Of a stretch of DNA of 41,328 nucleotides, positions 15,841-23,969 are shown piece after piece; position 1 is the first letter of the stretch, and each line of letters begins with the position of its first letter. The stretch covers positions 1-41,328 of IMG/VR virus record IMGVR_UViG_3300002835_000406; one strand, 5' to 3'. This stretch comes from a virus. The position numbers were made by a program, and so were the translations under genes. The notes under the pieces were generated by a model, which saw nothing but the letters and a program-made list of their open reading frames with translations, did no database searches and was not told where the DNA came from.

Positions 15841-16060
15841 TGGGCGAGGGCGCCTTGCAATTGTTACAGGGGCAGAGCGCATGGAGTCTGGCATTGCGGT
15901 AATCGATGTCATCCCAGAAGGATGCACCGATGGCAAACCGCGAACATGGCGACTGACCGACTTTGAACCTCTCCCGCAGGAGAAACAGCTAGAGAGTCTT
16001 GGCGGGTCTTTCAAGCCTCCAAAGGGCTACCCAATGATTCCATCGGATGATGCCAAATGA
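15809..16060 (+). CDS. Hypothetical small basic protein, 83 aa
   Basis: The start is uncertain: ATG at 15809 or at 15773, both inside the end of the previous gene, without a clear ribosome site. A beta-rich segment (GRLAIVTGAERMESGIAVID) suggests a small SH3-like barrel. The end overlaps the next gene by 4 bp. Unknown function. Confidence 0.5.
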   Translation: MHQRVRRTNLDGRGRLAIVTGAERMESGIAVIDVIPEGCTDGKPRTWRLTDFEPLPQEKQLESLGGSFKPPKGYPMIPSDDAK

Positions 16061-16314
16061 CTAAAGGAAGTGTTTTTGCTGAAGGCGACAGGGTCATCGA
16101 ACGCCCGAACCCAGGCGGCCATCTTGCGCCTTCTTCTTTAGAGAAGGGCAAGCGCTTCGGCCGGCGAATTGGCAGGATCGTTGCCACCGTCTCCATGCAT
16201 GGCAAATCAGGCGTTTGCGTGAATTACGCCCATGTCATTTGGGACGGGCTCAAGTCTCCCTCCATGCACGCTGTCTCCCGACTGCAACACCATGCCACGC
16301 TGGAAAATTCCTAA
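16057..16314 (+). CDS. Hypothetical SH3-like small protein, 85 aa
   Basis: The pattern FAEGDRVIERPNPGG, then KRFGRRIGRIVATV, then VIWDGLKSPSMHAVSRL, looks like a small beta-barrel (KOW/SH3-like) seen in short cyanophage proteins. Coupled to both neighbours by overlaps. It could bind nucleic acid or a protein partner; no direct evidence. Confidence 0.6.
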   Translation: MTKGSVFAEGDRVIERPNPGGHLAPSSLEKGKRFGRRIGRIVATVSMHGKSGVCVNYAHVIWDGLKSPSMHAVSRLQHHATLENS

Positions 16315-16936
16315 CGATCTTCACAGCAGGATCATCCAAGGTCCACTGTGTCCATTCCTGGATCACTCCCATGGATCCCTGGACGGTCAGATTCCCCGCT
16401 ACGACGACAGCCACGCTTGCGTCCGCTGCATTGGGGCTCTCACTGAGGGACGAGTAGAGCTAAGCCTGCCACGGATTCATCCACAGTTCCGCAAGAGATT
16501 TCTTGAGTTCTGGTCTCTCGTGGACATCAGCGACCCAATGGAGTGCTGGGACTGGCAGGGCTCCTATTACAAAGACGGCAGCTCCACCTACTTCCGCCTG
16601 AAGAGGCATTGGGGTGGAGGCCGTCAATACTCTGCGCCTCGAGTGGCCACTTGGTTCACATGGGGCGACATCGGAAGGCTGCCGGTTAAGAACATCTGCG
16701 AAAATCCCTTCTGTTGCAACCCGTTGCATATTCGAGTGCAAGGGGTCCCACACTTTTACGCCAACAGGAAATTGGCCACGATCAAACTATTCCCTGCCGC
16801 TTCTGTCCTGATTTCTGACACCCAGTCCTACATCGAGGCTGCTCGTGACTGTTCTCCAGCCGCATTCGCCAGGCTTGAGCGAGCCAATGCCGAATGGATC
16901 AGGCAGAGAGTGGAAGGACCCCTGGAGTCCGAGTGA
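16292..16936 (+). CDS. HNH-like endonuclease, probably degenerate, 214 aa
   Basis: The central and C-terminal part follows the phage HNH pattern: ECWDWQGSYYKDG (CWxWxG box), APRVATWFTWGDIG (AhRxa helix) and VKNICENPFCCNPLHIRV. In active relatives the last motif reads HxCxNPxCxNPxH; here the first His is Asn, so the catalytic His may be missing. A CVRC pair near residue 50 may add a zinc site. ATG at 16292 is used; it overlaps the preceding gene by 23 bp. It may be an inactivated homing enzyme domesticated for another use. Confidence 0.65.
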   Translation: MPRWKIPNDLHSRIIQGPLCPFLDHSHGSLDGQIPRYDDSHACVRCIGALTEGRVELSLPRIHPQFRKRFLEFWSLVDISDPMECWDWQGSYYKDGSSTYFRLKRHWGGGRQYSAPRVATWFTWGDIGRLPVKNICENPFCCNPLHIRVQGVPHFYANRKLATIKLFPAASVLISDTQSYIEAARDCSPAAFARLERANAEWIRQRVEGPLESE

Positions 16937-17026
16937 TTAAGACTGCAAGACATAGCTTGCACGATTGCGCGCTTTAGAGTACGTTGTGCCATGTGAATCA
17001 TCCGGGCCTCACCCCCGCGGTCTTCA

Positions 17027-17794
17027 ATGTCCACAAAACACGCATTCGAAGGGATGGCCCACCGCCCGGCCGAGTTGACTCACCACTTTTCATCGTGCCT
17101 GCCAGGGCCGGTTGCAAGTATTGCTCTGTCCATTTTCTTTGGGCCTCCCGAAGCATTTCCTCCTGAAGATCTCGACTCATTTACTGAGTTTTGCGCTCTC
17201 TCCAAGGGGAAGGACCTTTCCCTGGTCCTCTGGCAGTTCCTCTCCGCGGAGATCGCTTGCCTATCAAAACTGGATTCGCCTGCTGACAGAGATATGCAAC
17301 GTGATTGTGCGCTCGAGCCTGTCATTGCTGGCCTTGAGGTCCTTTGCGCAGGCGAGAAATGGGACCTAGCCCAAGAAGCGCGTGCTTATGCTTACGAACT
17401 GTCTCTTTCTTGGGGGAGGCGGATCGTCAATTCATCAGCCCTCCCCACTTGCCACGACAGCAGCCCTGAAGCCAAGGCTGAAATCAAGGCAATGCTTGTA
17501 GAGTCTCACATTGCACTTTCCGCCGCAGATGCCGCTGCTGTGGCGGAAATGATCGCAGGAGGGCAACCTCCGGAAAGCGAAGGTCTAGCTGACCTTGTTT
17601 ATTGGACTATCAACCATATGTGCATCTGTCATGCCAGGGCTGCCCAAGCGGCCTTGGCTGAGGACGCTGACTCTGCTGATGCAGTTCTCCGATCATTGGC
17701 CGCAATGAAACAGCATCGATATGTCCAGTTGGGCCGCTTGAGAACCCTGATTGAACAATCCCCAACAGTTGACTCTCTATCCACTTCCTCATGA
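17027..17794 (+). CDS. Hypothetical helical protein, 255 aa
   Basis: Not recognised. A Gly/Pro-containing N-terminal part is followed by long amphipathic helices (residues about 95-240), with several Cys (VLCAGEKW; CICHARAAQ). It overlaps thyX by 4 bp, so the two are co-translated. The 90-bp gap before it (16937-17026) is the only break in the run from 13190 to 20474 and may carry a promoter, although no good -10 box was found. Confidence 0.6.
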   Translation: MSTKHAFEGMAHRPAELTHHFSSCLPGPVASIALSIFFGPPEAFPPEDLDSFTEFCALSKGKDLSLVLWQFLSAEIACLSKLDSPADRDMQRDCALEPVIAGLEVLCAGEKWDLAQEARAYAYELSLSWGRRIVNSSALPTCHDSSPEAKAEIKAMLVESHIALSAADAAAVAEMIAGGQPPESEGLADLVYWTINHMCICHARAAQAALAEDADSADAVLRSLAAMKQHRYVQLGRLRTLIEQSPTVDSLSTSS

Positions 17795-18591
17795 CTGCAG
17801 CGCCTACCCCAGAGTGGCTCATGGAAACCACCCCAGACGGGCAGGTTGCCCTTGCGCCCTTGCCTGTTCCGCCCAAATCAGAAAACCCCTTCAAGCTGTG
17901 GGTGATAGGACCTACAGGTGATATGCCGCAGCGGCGTATCTACCTTGCTCTTCACAACGATTACTCGGAATTCCCTGTCTGGGATACCGATTTACCTGAG
18001 GACCGCTGCGGGGAAATTGTTGTCCGCCGTCTGCTCAAGGGAGATCGCGGCCATTACGGCCCCCTGGAGCACGCCCATCTATCGGTGTTACTCCAAGTGG
18101 ATCACGACACGATGGTTCAACTAAGGACGCATCGCATTGCCTCTTTCGATGTTCAGTCCAATCGATATACAGGGCAGCGCTTTATTGATGTCGCCACTGG
18201 TGCGCTCCCGGTTCAGGAGGCTTTCCATTTCCGGCCCCCTGGCACCTACAGGGATCGCCAAGGAGACCCATATCTCTGGAGAGAGCATGACAACGCCAAG
18301 CTGGCCATCGTCTACCAGAACGCTTGCCACCAGTATTACGAACTTAGAAAGCAGGGGATATCAGAGGAGCACGCCAGGCAAGTTTTGCCGGGAGCCTTTC
18401 TCCAGAATGTTTTCCTGACCATGAATGCTCGTATGTGGTTGCACCTGCTTGATGTGCGCCTCAAGCCAGATGCTCAGTACGAAATTCGCTGGGTTATGGA
18501 ACTTCTAACTGGCGCCATTCGAAATTGGATTCCCGAGATTGCCAATTGGTACTCAGCTAACCGCCAGGGCAAAGCCCGGCTTGCCCCATGA
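17791..18591 (+). CDS. thyX: Flavin-dependent thymidylate synthase
   Basis: ThyX makes dTMP from dUMP using FAD, NADPH and methylene-THF. The signature RTHRIASFDVQSNRY (about 112-126) matches the family RHR(x)7S motif. GHYGPLEHAHLSVLL (upstream), RQVLPGAF (about residue 193) and the helical NARMWLHLLDVRLKPDAQYE are also typical. At 266 aa it is slightly long for the family because of an N-terminal extension of some 35 residues. ThyX is common in cyanophages whose hosts use ThyX. It is coupled to genes on both sides by 4-bp overlaps. Confidence 0.95.
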   Translation: MTAAPTPEWLMETTPDGQVALAPLPVPPKSENPFKLWVIGPTGDMPQRRIYLALHNDYSEFPVWDTDLPEDRCGEIVVRRLLKGDRGHYGPLEHAHLSVLLQVDHDTMVQLRTHRIASFDVQSNRYTGQRFIDVATGALPVQEAFHFRPPGTYRDRQGDPYLWREHDNAKLAIVYQNACHQYYELRKQGISEEHARQVLPGAFLQNVFLTMNARMWLHLLDVRLKPDAQYEIRWVMELLTGAIRNWIPEIANWYSANRQGKARLAP

Positions 18592-19031
18592 AAAGACCCG
18601 ATCGCGCCACCCTGCTCAAGAGCTTCTTCCAGGAACTTGGCGACACGCTCACGAAAGCCGATACAGAGGAGCAAATCGCCCTCAATACCAGGGCCTGTGA
18701 AGTGATCCTCGCGGACCACATCAAGCATTTTGATCGGTTCTACGAAAAACAGGGACCTGGCATCATGTGCATCAATTTGGCCAACAAGGGCTCAGCGGCC
18801 TACTACCTCACGATTGATGATTTTCAAGCTGACCTCAAAGTTGCCAAAAGCCTCGACCAGATCGACATTCATCAGATGCTCGAATCCCTGATCAAGGAGA
18901 TCGAAGCTGCCAACTTCAAGGAGAAGGTCCTGCTCATGTTGATTGACAACAGCCAAAGCAGCTTGCTTCCTATCCCCCGGGATCATCCAGCCAAGGGAAT
19001 CCAGGAGCTGCAGGAGAAGCTCACGGTATGA
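18588..19031 (+). CDS. Hypothetical protein, 147 aa
   Basis: A helical, charged, soluble protein with a possible central beta strand (SAAYYLTIDDFQADL). Not recognised. The start overlaps the thyX stop (ATGA) and the end overlaps the next start by 4 bp, so it belongs to the nucleotide operon. Confidence 0.6.
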   Translation: MKRPDRATLLKSFFQELGDTLTKADTEEQIALNTRACEVILADHIKHFDRFYEKQGPGIMCINLANKGSAAYYLTIDDFQADLKVAKSLDQIDIHQMLESLIKEIEAANFKEKVLLMLIDNSQSSLLPIPRDHPAKGIQELQEKLTV

Positions 19032-19222
19032 GCTCCAAGATGTTTACAACGGAGTTTCAGGGCTACATCCTTATTCCCAAAGAGCTCTACGAAGCGATCC
19101 ACGGCCTTTGCCATGGAAGCGATTGGAACCATGGCACCCATGCCCGAATTCACCGTCCGACGATTCGGCGCATCATGGGCGAACTGGATGGAACTCTTCC
19201 AGTGATGGATCCCCAGCCATGA
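19028..19222 (+). CDS. Hypothetical small protein, 64 aa
   Basis: Short and His-rich (IHGLCHGSDWNHGTHARIHR), which could bind a metal ion. It overlaps both neighbours by 4 bp. No family assigned. Confidence 0.55.
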   Translation: MSSKMFTTEFQGYILIPKELYEAIHGLCHGSDWNHGTHARIHRPTIRRIMGELDGTLPVMDPQP

Positions 19223-19848
19223 GTCAGCAGCCCCGGCGTGAGTTGATACCACCAAGGGCTGTTATTGAGATTGCTAGAAGCACCATGGGTGGGATCGATC
19301 TTGATCCCTACAGCACCGCGGAGGTGAACCATGTCGTCCAGGCCGCTCGCTATCTGGATCGATCGCCCCACATTGATGTTGCAGCAGGGCGCCACTGGAG
19401 TCCATCGGGAAGCAAGCGTGTCTTCCTGGGAGTTCCCAGTGGGGTGCCCCTTGGCAAGGCCATGGCCAACAAGCTTCTGAAGGAATACCGAGCTGGCCAC
19501 ATCTGGGAGGCCATCCTCTGGCCCGGCTCCAACGAGGTCATTACGCGATGTCCCTGGATTTGGGACTTTCCAGTTTGCTTCCCGTTCAGCAGGCTCGCTC
19601 CCCAGTTCTGGGACGACGAACTGGAGGAGGCCGTTCGTGTACCGCCAGCGGACTGGTCCCCGATCGTCTACCTCCCTAATGCGTTCCCCTCCACTGCGTT
19701 CAATTCGTCCCTGGCCAGGTTCCATGCAGCAGCGTCACACCATGGGCGAGTTGTTCTCGATCAATGGAGCGGAGAAAGCCGCTGGAAGGATTCCTATCGC
19801 GCTTCTTTAAGGCGTGATTACGACGACGCATTGCCTGGAGCGGAGTGA
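19219..19848 (+). CDS. Dam-like phage DNA methyltransferase fold, catalytic motif altered, 209 aa
   Basis: The order of segments matches phage N6-adenine methyltransferases (Dam/PF05869 type): GIDLDPYSTAEVNHVVQAAR (DPxS SAM-side motif), HW then VFLGVPSGVPLG, and WEAILWPGSNEVITRCPW (LLP-type strand). The catalytic NPPY is replaced by GVPS, so methyl transfer is doubtful. ATG at 19219 overlaps the previous stop. It may be an inactive relative that still binds SAM or DNA. Moderate confidence in the family, based on motif order rather than a search. Confidence 0.5.
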   Translation: MSQQPRRELIPPRAVIEIARSTMGGIDLDPYSTAEVNHVVQAARYLDRSPHIDVAAGRHWSPSGSKRVFLGVPSGVPLGKAMANKLLKEYRAGHIWEAILWPGSNEVITRCPWIWDFPVCFPFSRLAPQFWDDELEEAVRVPPADWSPIVYLPNAFPSTAFNSSLARFHAAASHHGRVVLDQWSGESRWKDSYRASLRRDYDDALPGAE

Positions 19849-20474
19849 TCTCAGTGCCACACCTACCCTGGGCAGAAAGTGACGATGACGAGTTCTACCA
19901 TCCATCTCACGGGTGGTACCTCTTGAGTCGCTCGATCATCCATGATGGATGGCTTTCTTGGCGTCATGCCATTCCAGATTGCGTGCAAGCTCGGCAAGAG
20001 ATGCCGCTCGATGTCAGCGCATCGATTGCTTTCCTGGCTCAGGCTCTGCATGACGTCCACATGACGATTCCCGGGTACGGAGATCTGGATGACACCCCGT
20101 TTCGGGTTTTCCGTTGGTGGGATCCAGAAGCTGATGACGAATGGCAGACGGGATGCTGCATCCTGTTTCGTTACAACCCACCATGTCCACTACTGGAAGA
20201 CAGGCCAGCAGCAGTCTTTCAATCAGCCTGGGAAGCCAAGTACAGCTGGGAATCTAAGTACAAGCAAGACCCACCGGCCAGGCTGATCGCTGTAAGCAAC
20301 AGGCACCTGGAAGCAACGCTCGTCAGGACACCGTCAGTGCTGAACCCTTGGATCGGGACCGGCTCTCCGGCTCCGGCGAACCGCCAAAGCTCTTCGAGTC
20401 GCCGTAAGTCCCGGACCCTTCCTCCTGGAAGACTCGATCAGCTGAACGACGCTCAGCAGCTCGAGCAGCGCTGA
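19845..20474 (+). CDS. Hypothetical acidic protein with Trp-rich N-terminus, 209 aa
   Basis: GTG start at 19845 inside the previous stop. The N-terminal 150 residues look real: acidic (WAESDDDEFY), Trp-rich (GWLSWRHAIP, FRWWDPEADDEW), probably globular. The last 50 residues are low-complexity Ser/Arg/Pro and overlap the opposite-strand gene 20323-20670, so the authentic end may have been lost or extended. Function unknown; last gene of the + strand operon. Confidence 0.6.
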   Translation: MISVPHLPWAESDDDEFYHPSHGWYLLSRSIIHDGWLSWRHAIPDCVQARQEMPLDVSASIAFLAQALHDVHMTIPGYGDLDDTPFRVFRWWDPEADDEWQTGCCILFRYNPPCPLLEDRPAAVFQSAWEAKYSWESKYKQDPPARLIAVSNRHLEATLVRTPSVLNPWIGTGSPAPANRQSSSSRRKSRTLPPGRLDQLNDAQQLEQR

Positions 20475-20670
20475 CTCTGCCGCCAGTGCCAAACTCGGTT
20501 CCCTTGGGACCGCTTTCGTAGCCGGCTCTTTCGCTATTGATGGAGCGGGTCTGGCTTCTTGCGGAGGCCAGCATGGATCTGGTCAAGGCTTCTCTGCGCG
20601 CTTCTCCATTCTTTGACGCCCCCTGGGCCTGCTTATATCTCCTGTCCAAGTAAACCGGCCCCGAGACCAA
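20323..20670 (-). CDS. Hypothetical basic protein, 115 aa
   Basis: Starts at a TTG immediately after an in-frame stop; no ribosome site is seen. The sequence is rich in Arg/Ser/Gly/Glu and probably disordered (RSINSERAGYESGPKGTEFG). It follows 20696-21178 in the same direction after 25 bp but overlaps a + strand gene by 150 bp. Either could be the genuine occupant of the overlap. Confidence 0.4.
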   Translation of the reverse strand: MVSGPVYLDRRYKQAQGASKNGEARREALTRSMLASARSQTRSINSERAGYESGPKGTEFGTGGRVSAARAAERRSADRVFQEEGSGTYGDSKSFGGSPEPESRSRSKGSALTVS

Positions 20671-20695
20671 CCCAGTCTAGGGGTGGTTCCACTCA

Positions 20696-21178
20696 TCATC
20701 GATCCCCTGGGGCCGGCATTCCCGCTCGGCGCATTTTCTCTTGTATTCCTGCCATGCGCTCATTCATCTCAGCAATGGCCTGGGCGGTGGACTGTCCCAT
20801 ATCAGCAGCGGGTGAACTAAATCCTGGCTGGGACCTTGATGCCGCGGCTGCTCTCAATCGAGCCAACTCCTCTGCCTGGGCCTGGGCCTGGGCGTAAGCG
20901 ATTTTCTGTTGCTCTGCTTGCGCCATGGCCGCCAGTACCTCGCTCATGGCAAGAGATACTTGTCTCTGGACGATTTCCTGGATACGCAAATCCATCCCAT
21001 CGAGCTCGTTCTCGATGATGCCTTCTGTTTCCTCTACCAGCTTGGCGTAGGCCGGGCCAAATTCCCTGAGGATTTTCTCTGTCCTCCTCCCATTCCGGCG
21101 AGAGAAGTACCAGCCACTGCTGGCCCCGCTTGCGATTCCGAGGAACCACAGGATGGACATCAATCCGGTAGAGATCAT
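20696..21178 (-). CDS. Membrane-anchored coiled-coil protein, 160 aa (possible spanin-like)
   Basis: A membrane segment at the N-terminus (LMSILWFLGIASGASSGWYF) is followed by basic residues (RRNGRRTEK) and a long helical region (about 35-125, heptad-like with AQAQAQAEELARLRAAAA). N-in topology plus coiled coil is the layout of inner-membrane spanins; a structural role is also possible. It is downstream of the holin candidate and endolysin on the same strand, which supports a lysis role by inference. An internal ATG seven codons in is an alternative start. Confidence 0.55.
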   Translation of the reverse strand: MISTGLMSILWFLGIASGASSGWYFSRRNGRRTEKILREFGPAYAKLVEETEGIIENELDGMDLRIQEIVQRQVSLAMSEVLAAMAQAEQQKIAYAQAQAQAEELARLRAAAASRSQPGFSSPAADMGQSTAQAIAEMNERMAGIQEKMRRAGMPAPGDR

Positions 21179-21256
21179 GGGGCTTGGCGAACGTAGTGCA
21201 TGCCTGGGCTGTCGCCCTGCGGTAAATGTACCAGTTTCACCCCATCAAGGCGAATT

Positions 21257-21550
21257 TCAGAATTGCTTTTCTTTTTCGCCCTCTTCCCTCCGAAGACGTG
21301 GGTTGTACGTGTTGAAGCCCAGAGCCCAGCTGGCCATGCCGATGGCTCCTGCGATGAGGCCGCCTTCTGAATTCAGCCCCGCAGCTTGGCGACCGTCCTG
21401 CCAGCAGGCTTTGACCTCTCCGCCAGAGCGCCGGCAGTCCCAGATATACACGGCACCAAAAGCCAAGCTAGCCGCCATGGCAAGAACAGCAACAGAGCCA
21501 GCGGCAACAGCTGGGCGTGCTCCGACGCCAGGAACAGGTGTAGATGCCAT
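21257..21550 (-). CDS. Small two-helix membrane protein, holin candidate, 97 aa
   Basis: Two hydrophobic segments, AVAAGSVAVLAMAASLAFGA (about 14-33) and GGLIAGAIGMASWALG (about 63-78), are separated by a polar Cys-containing loop; the C-terminus is highly charged (RLRREEGEKEKQ). Size and layout fit class II holins, and the endolysin gene is the next upstream on this strand. A generic phage membrane protein is the alternative. The ATG start is clear. Confidence 0.5.
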   Translation of the reverse strand: MASTPVPGVGARPAVAAGSVAVLAMAASLAFGAVYIWDCRRSGGEVKACWQDGRQAAGLNSEGGLIAGAIGMASWALGFNTYNPRLRREEGEKEKQF

Positions 21551-21611
21551 AGCGCCGGGACCAAATCAATGCGAACCTATTCTGGCAGAAACGCATGACC
21601 TCTCTTTCACC

Positions 21612-21941
21612 ATGGATCTCCGCGAGTACCAGATTCGCTCCTCCCAGTTTGCGATCTATCCCGACTGCGGCAGTAACCCCATCTACCCCACCCTGGGCCT
21701 CTGCGGTGAATCAGGGGAGGTGGCAGAGAAAGTCAAAAAGGTGATTCGTGACAAGGAGGGCCACTTTGATGGCGCCGCCATCACGGCCATCACTCTTGAA
21801 TTGGGTGACGTGCTTTGGTACGTGGCGCAGTTGGCCAATGAGCTGGACATCGACCTCGGGGATGTCGCCGCCAACAACCTAGACAAACTGGCCAACCGGC
21901 AACATAGGGGCGTGCTCAGCGGCAGCGGGGACGATCGGTAA
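21612..21941 (+). CDS. mazG: MazG-like nucleotide pyrophosphohydrolase, 109 aa
   Basis: The MazG helix pair is clear: LGLCGESGEVAEKVKKVIRD (ExxE, Mg binding, about 28-47) and ITLELGDVLWYVAQLANELD (ExxD, about 60-79). The family hydrolyses (d)NTPs or alarmone-like nucleotides to monophosphates, and is widespread in cyanophages. ATG at 21612 gives the normal N-terminus (DLREYQIRSSQFA). It lies on the + strand between - strand lysis genes, like a moron insertion; TATTCT at about 21574 may serve as a -10 box. Confidence 0.9.
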   Translation: MDLREYQIRSSQFAIYPDCGSNPIYPTLGLCGESGEVAEKVKKVIRDKEGHFDGAAITAITLELGDVLWYVAQLANELDIDLGDVAANNLDKLANRQHRGVLSGSGDDR

Positions 21942-23231
21942 CTACCCCTTCCAGTGGAATGGGAATCGCTTGATCGATTCGTGTCGCAATTCCACCAACC
22001 GCTCAGCAGCCTCCTTCGGGAGGCTCCCGCCTGGGAGGCCTATGTGGATATGTGTTCCGTGTCCTCTGGGATCATTGTGGGGGCCAAAGATTTCAGCTCC
22101 GGTTCCAGCCAGGGCGTTTTGGACTTGTTGCGCGTACCACGTCTTCCTTGGAAGCCAGGAGTTTTTGGGTTCGTCTGGATCCTGCCAATCGGTGGCGTCG
22201 ATGGCTTTACCGATGTAGTGCAAAGAATTCTCTGAGTGTTTGCCCACTCCGCCAAAGTCTGGATGCTCTCTCACCCTGAGTCCTGCGCCCTGAAGCATCT
22301 TCCCAAGGTCTGTGATTTTCACCATCGCCCCGCCCCTTTTACTGGCGCGTGCTACCGCTGGAGGTGCTCCCGTAGTAGCAGCAGCGGCGGGGGCGGCAGG
22401 GACTGGCGAGGCCTCTGGTGAATCCGACAGGATGGCCTGCACCAGCGACGGAAAGAATCCTCCTGCGGCCATCCTGGGGGCTTCTTGCCCGGCGCCCTGG
22501 GAGCGCTCTGCTCCGCCTCTCCCGTTCAGCCCAGCGATGGCGCCAACAAGTGGAGCAAAGGCTCCAGCAACACCGCCGCCCAGTAGGGCACTCGTGAACG
22601 GTGAGACCTGTCGATTCCGGGGAGCACTCAATGATGTGATCGGCCTAGATGAGGCCGTGTCGTCATCGCCGCCGCCCAGCATGGATTTCAGCAGGGTGCG
22701 CGTAAAGCTGTCGTTCTCTGGTGGACTAGGGGATGGCGTCGCTGGGGCTGGAGCCGGGGCGCCCCCGCCTTTAGAGAGAGCTGCAATCTGTGAGTCGTAG
22801 AACTTCTTGAGCTCTGGATACTGCTTGACGGGCTGCCCGTAGTAGCTCGTGCCTTTCATCGTCGGGAACGATGCCCACTCTGGAGCCAGCTTGGCGGCCA
22901 CATCCGGAGTGAAGCCTTCTTTGTTGATCAGGTCCCGGGCGCCACGCTGCCTGACCAGCTCAAGTGCTGCGAAGTCTTGAGACTGAGGCCCAAAATCCTT
23001 GAGCCCTAGGCGCTGTTGCAGTGGGCGCCAAGTACCCGGCATGATCTGGTAGGCACCCGCAGCGGCACTCCTGTAGCCACCGGAAGCGACGACCCGGTCA
23101 GGATGCCGCTCCAGTGACGGTACCATGCCTCCCCCGAACACCACCTGGTATCCGTCGGGCTTCCCATCCCGCCAGGTGCCTTCTGCGTGCCTGATGGTAT
23201 TGAGAAGGGCGCGCTCTTGAATTGTTGTCAT
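21942..23231 (-). CDS. Two-domain endolysin: GH104-like muramidase plus M15-like peptidase, 429 aa
   Basis: The N-terminal 150 residues follow the lambda gpR/GH104 lysozyme pattern: RHAEGTWR with the catalytic Glu about residue 17, GYQVVFGG, AAAGAYQIMPGTW, LGLKDFGPQSQDFAALEL and PEWASFP. A Pro/Ala/Gly-rich linker (about 160-300) with two hydrophobic stretches follows. The C-terminal 120 residues contain HYIGKAID (HxxGxAxD) and GTHIH (HxH), the zinc motifs of M15-type D,D/L,D-peptidases. Together they cut glycan and peptide bonds of the cell wall. It could be soluble endolysin or a virion-borne lysin. The start overlaps the stop of the NblA-like gene (ATGA). It converges with MazG with no gap. 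Confidence 0.85.
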   Translation of the reverse strand: MTTIQERALLNTIRHAEGTWRDGKPDGYQVVFGGGMVPSLERHPDRVVASGGYRSAAAGAYQIMPGTWRPLQQRLGLKDFGPQSQDFAALELVRQRGARDLINKEGFTPDVAAKLAPEWASFPTMKGTSYYGQPVKQYPELKKFYDSQIAALSKGGGAPAPAPATPSPSPPENDSFTRTLLKSMLGGGDDDTASSRPITSLSAPRNRQVSPFTSALLGGGVAGAFAPLVGAIAGLNGRGGAERSQGAGQEAPRMAAGGFFPSLVQAILSDSPEASPVPAAPAAAATTGAPPAVARASKRGGAMVKITDLGKMLQGAGLRVREHPDFGGVGKHSENSLHYIGKAIDATDWQDPDEPKNSWLPRKTWYAQQVQNALAGTGAEIFGPHNDPRGHGTHIHIGLPGGSLPKEAAERLVELRHESIKRFPFHWKG

Positions 23232-23599
23232 AGATCCCAGTCTCCGTCTTCTTCCATGGCGATATCACTGAAGTCAATGTCCATGCCGTGGAAAGCCTGG
23301 AAAGCTTGAATGCGCTCTTCTGCGTAGCGCTCCACGTCTTCTGTGCTGGGCCTCCCCCCGAAGACCTGTACTAGCTCCTCCCCTGAATCAGGAAGACCGC
23401 AATCGAAGTCGTCGACAATCTCGATTTGCGTGGCAATCCCCGCCTCTGCAGCGACCTCTCGGAAGTGGTGGGCTAGGGAGAAGATCTTGGCCTGAGCCGT
23501 GATCACCAGATCCAGCAGCTCGGCTTGGGATGCTTGATGCAGGCTGTCCCTCATGCGACGCAGGATGAATTCCTCCTCCATCGTCAGCTCACCAGTCAT
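23228..23599 (-). CDS. NblA-like protein with acidic C-terminal extension, 123 aa
   Basis: Residues about 4-50 follow the NblA pattern: ELTMEEEFILRRMRDSLHQA, then SQAELLDLVITAQAKIFSLA (EF.LR start, S..E/LL helix, then a second amphipathic helix). NblA binds phycobiliproteins and hands them to Clp protease, dismantling phycobilisomes; phage nblA genes are known from freshwater cyanophages. Normal NblA is about 60 aa, so the acidic tail (about 60-123, ending EEDGDWDL) is extra. AGGAG precedes the ATG by 6 nt. It is translationally coupled to the endolysin. The match is by eye; a generic two-helix protein is the alternative. Confidence 0.45.
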   Translation of the reverse strand: MTGELTMEEEFILRRMRDSLHQASQAELLDLVITAQAKIFSLAHHFREVAAEAGIATQIEIVDDFDCGLPDSGEELVQVFGGRPSTEDVERYAEERIQAFQAFHGMDIDFSDIAMEEDGDWDL

Positions 23600-23741
23600 T
23601 CAGTGCTCCTGCCCTAGACCCAATCTAAAGCCTGCGCAACTCCACCCATCTTGCTTTTGCGCATGATGTGTCTTACGCTCCGCCAGCCCCACCTCGACCC
23701 CTATGCCAACAACCCATCGCAGGAGCGCGGGTGCTGGCTCC

Positions 23742-23969
23742 ATGTCCTCCGTAAAGATTTCCGTCCCTATCGCCAGGCGGGACTGGTTCAAGACCCGGGC
23801 CGCCGCTGCTGTCCTGGGCTGCAGTGAACGCACTCTGCGCAGACGGTTGGAGCAGGAGCACTGGATAGAGGGGGTCCACTGGCGCTGGGTCACTGCCAGG
23901 CAGAGGGCAACCCTCGAAATCAATCTCCCAGCCGTGGTGCGCCTGATGAATGCCCGTGGCTGGGTCTAA
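23742..23969 (+). CDS. Excisionase-like HTH protein, 75 aa
   Basis: The core DWFKTRAAAAVLGCSERTLRRRL, followed by HWIEGVHWRWVTARQR and a C-terminal AVVRLMNARGW, matches small MerR/Xis-type winged helix proteins found with cyanophage integrases (core, then a Trp/Arg wing). Here the motif is split in two for length: DWFKTRAAAAVLG and CSERTLRRRL. ATG at 23742 is chosen; an upstream ATG at 23703 would add 13 residues, and neither has a good ribosome site. The likely role is excision or transcription control. It sits alone on the + strand 3 kb from the integrase. Confidence 0.65.
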   Translation: MSSVKISVPIARRDWFKTRAAAAVLGCSERTLRRRLEQEHWIEGVHWRWVTARQRATLEINLPAVVRLMNARGWV

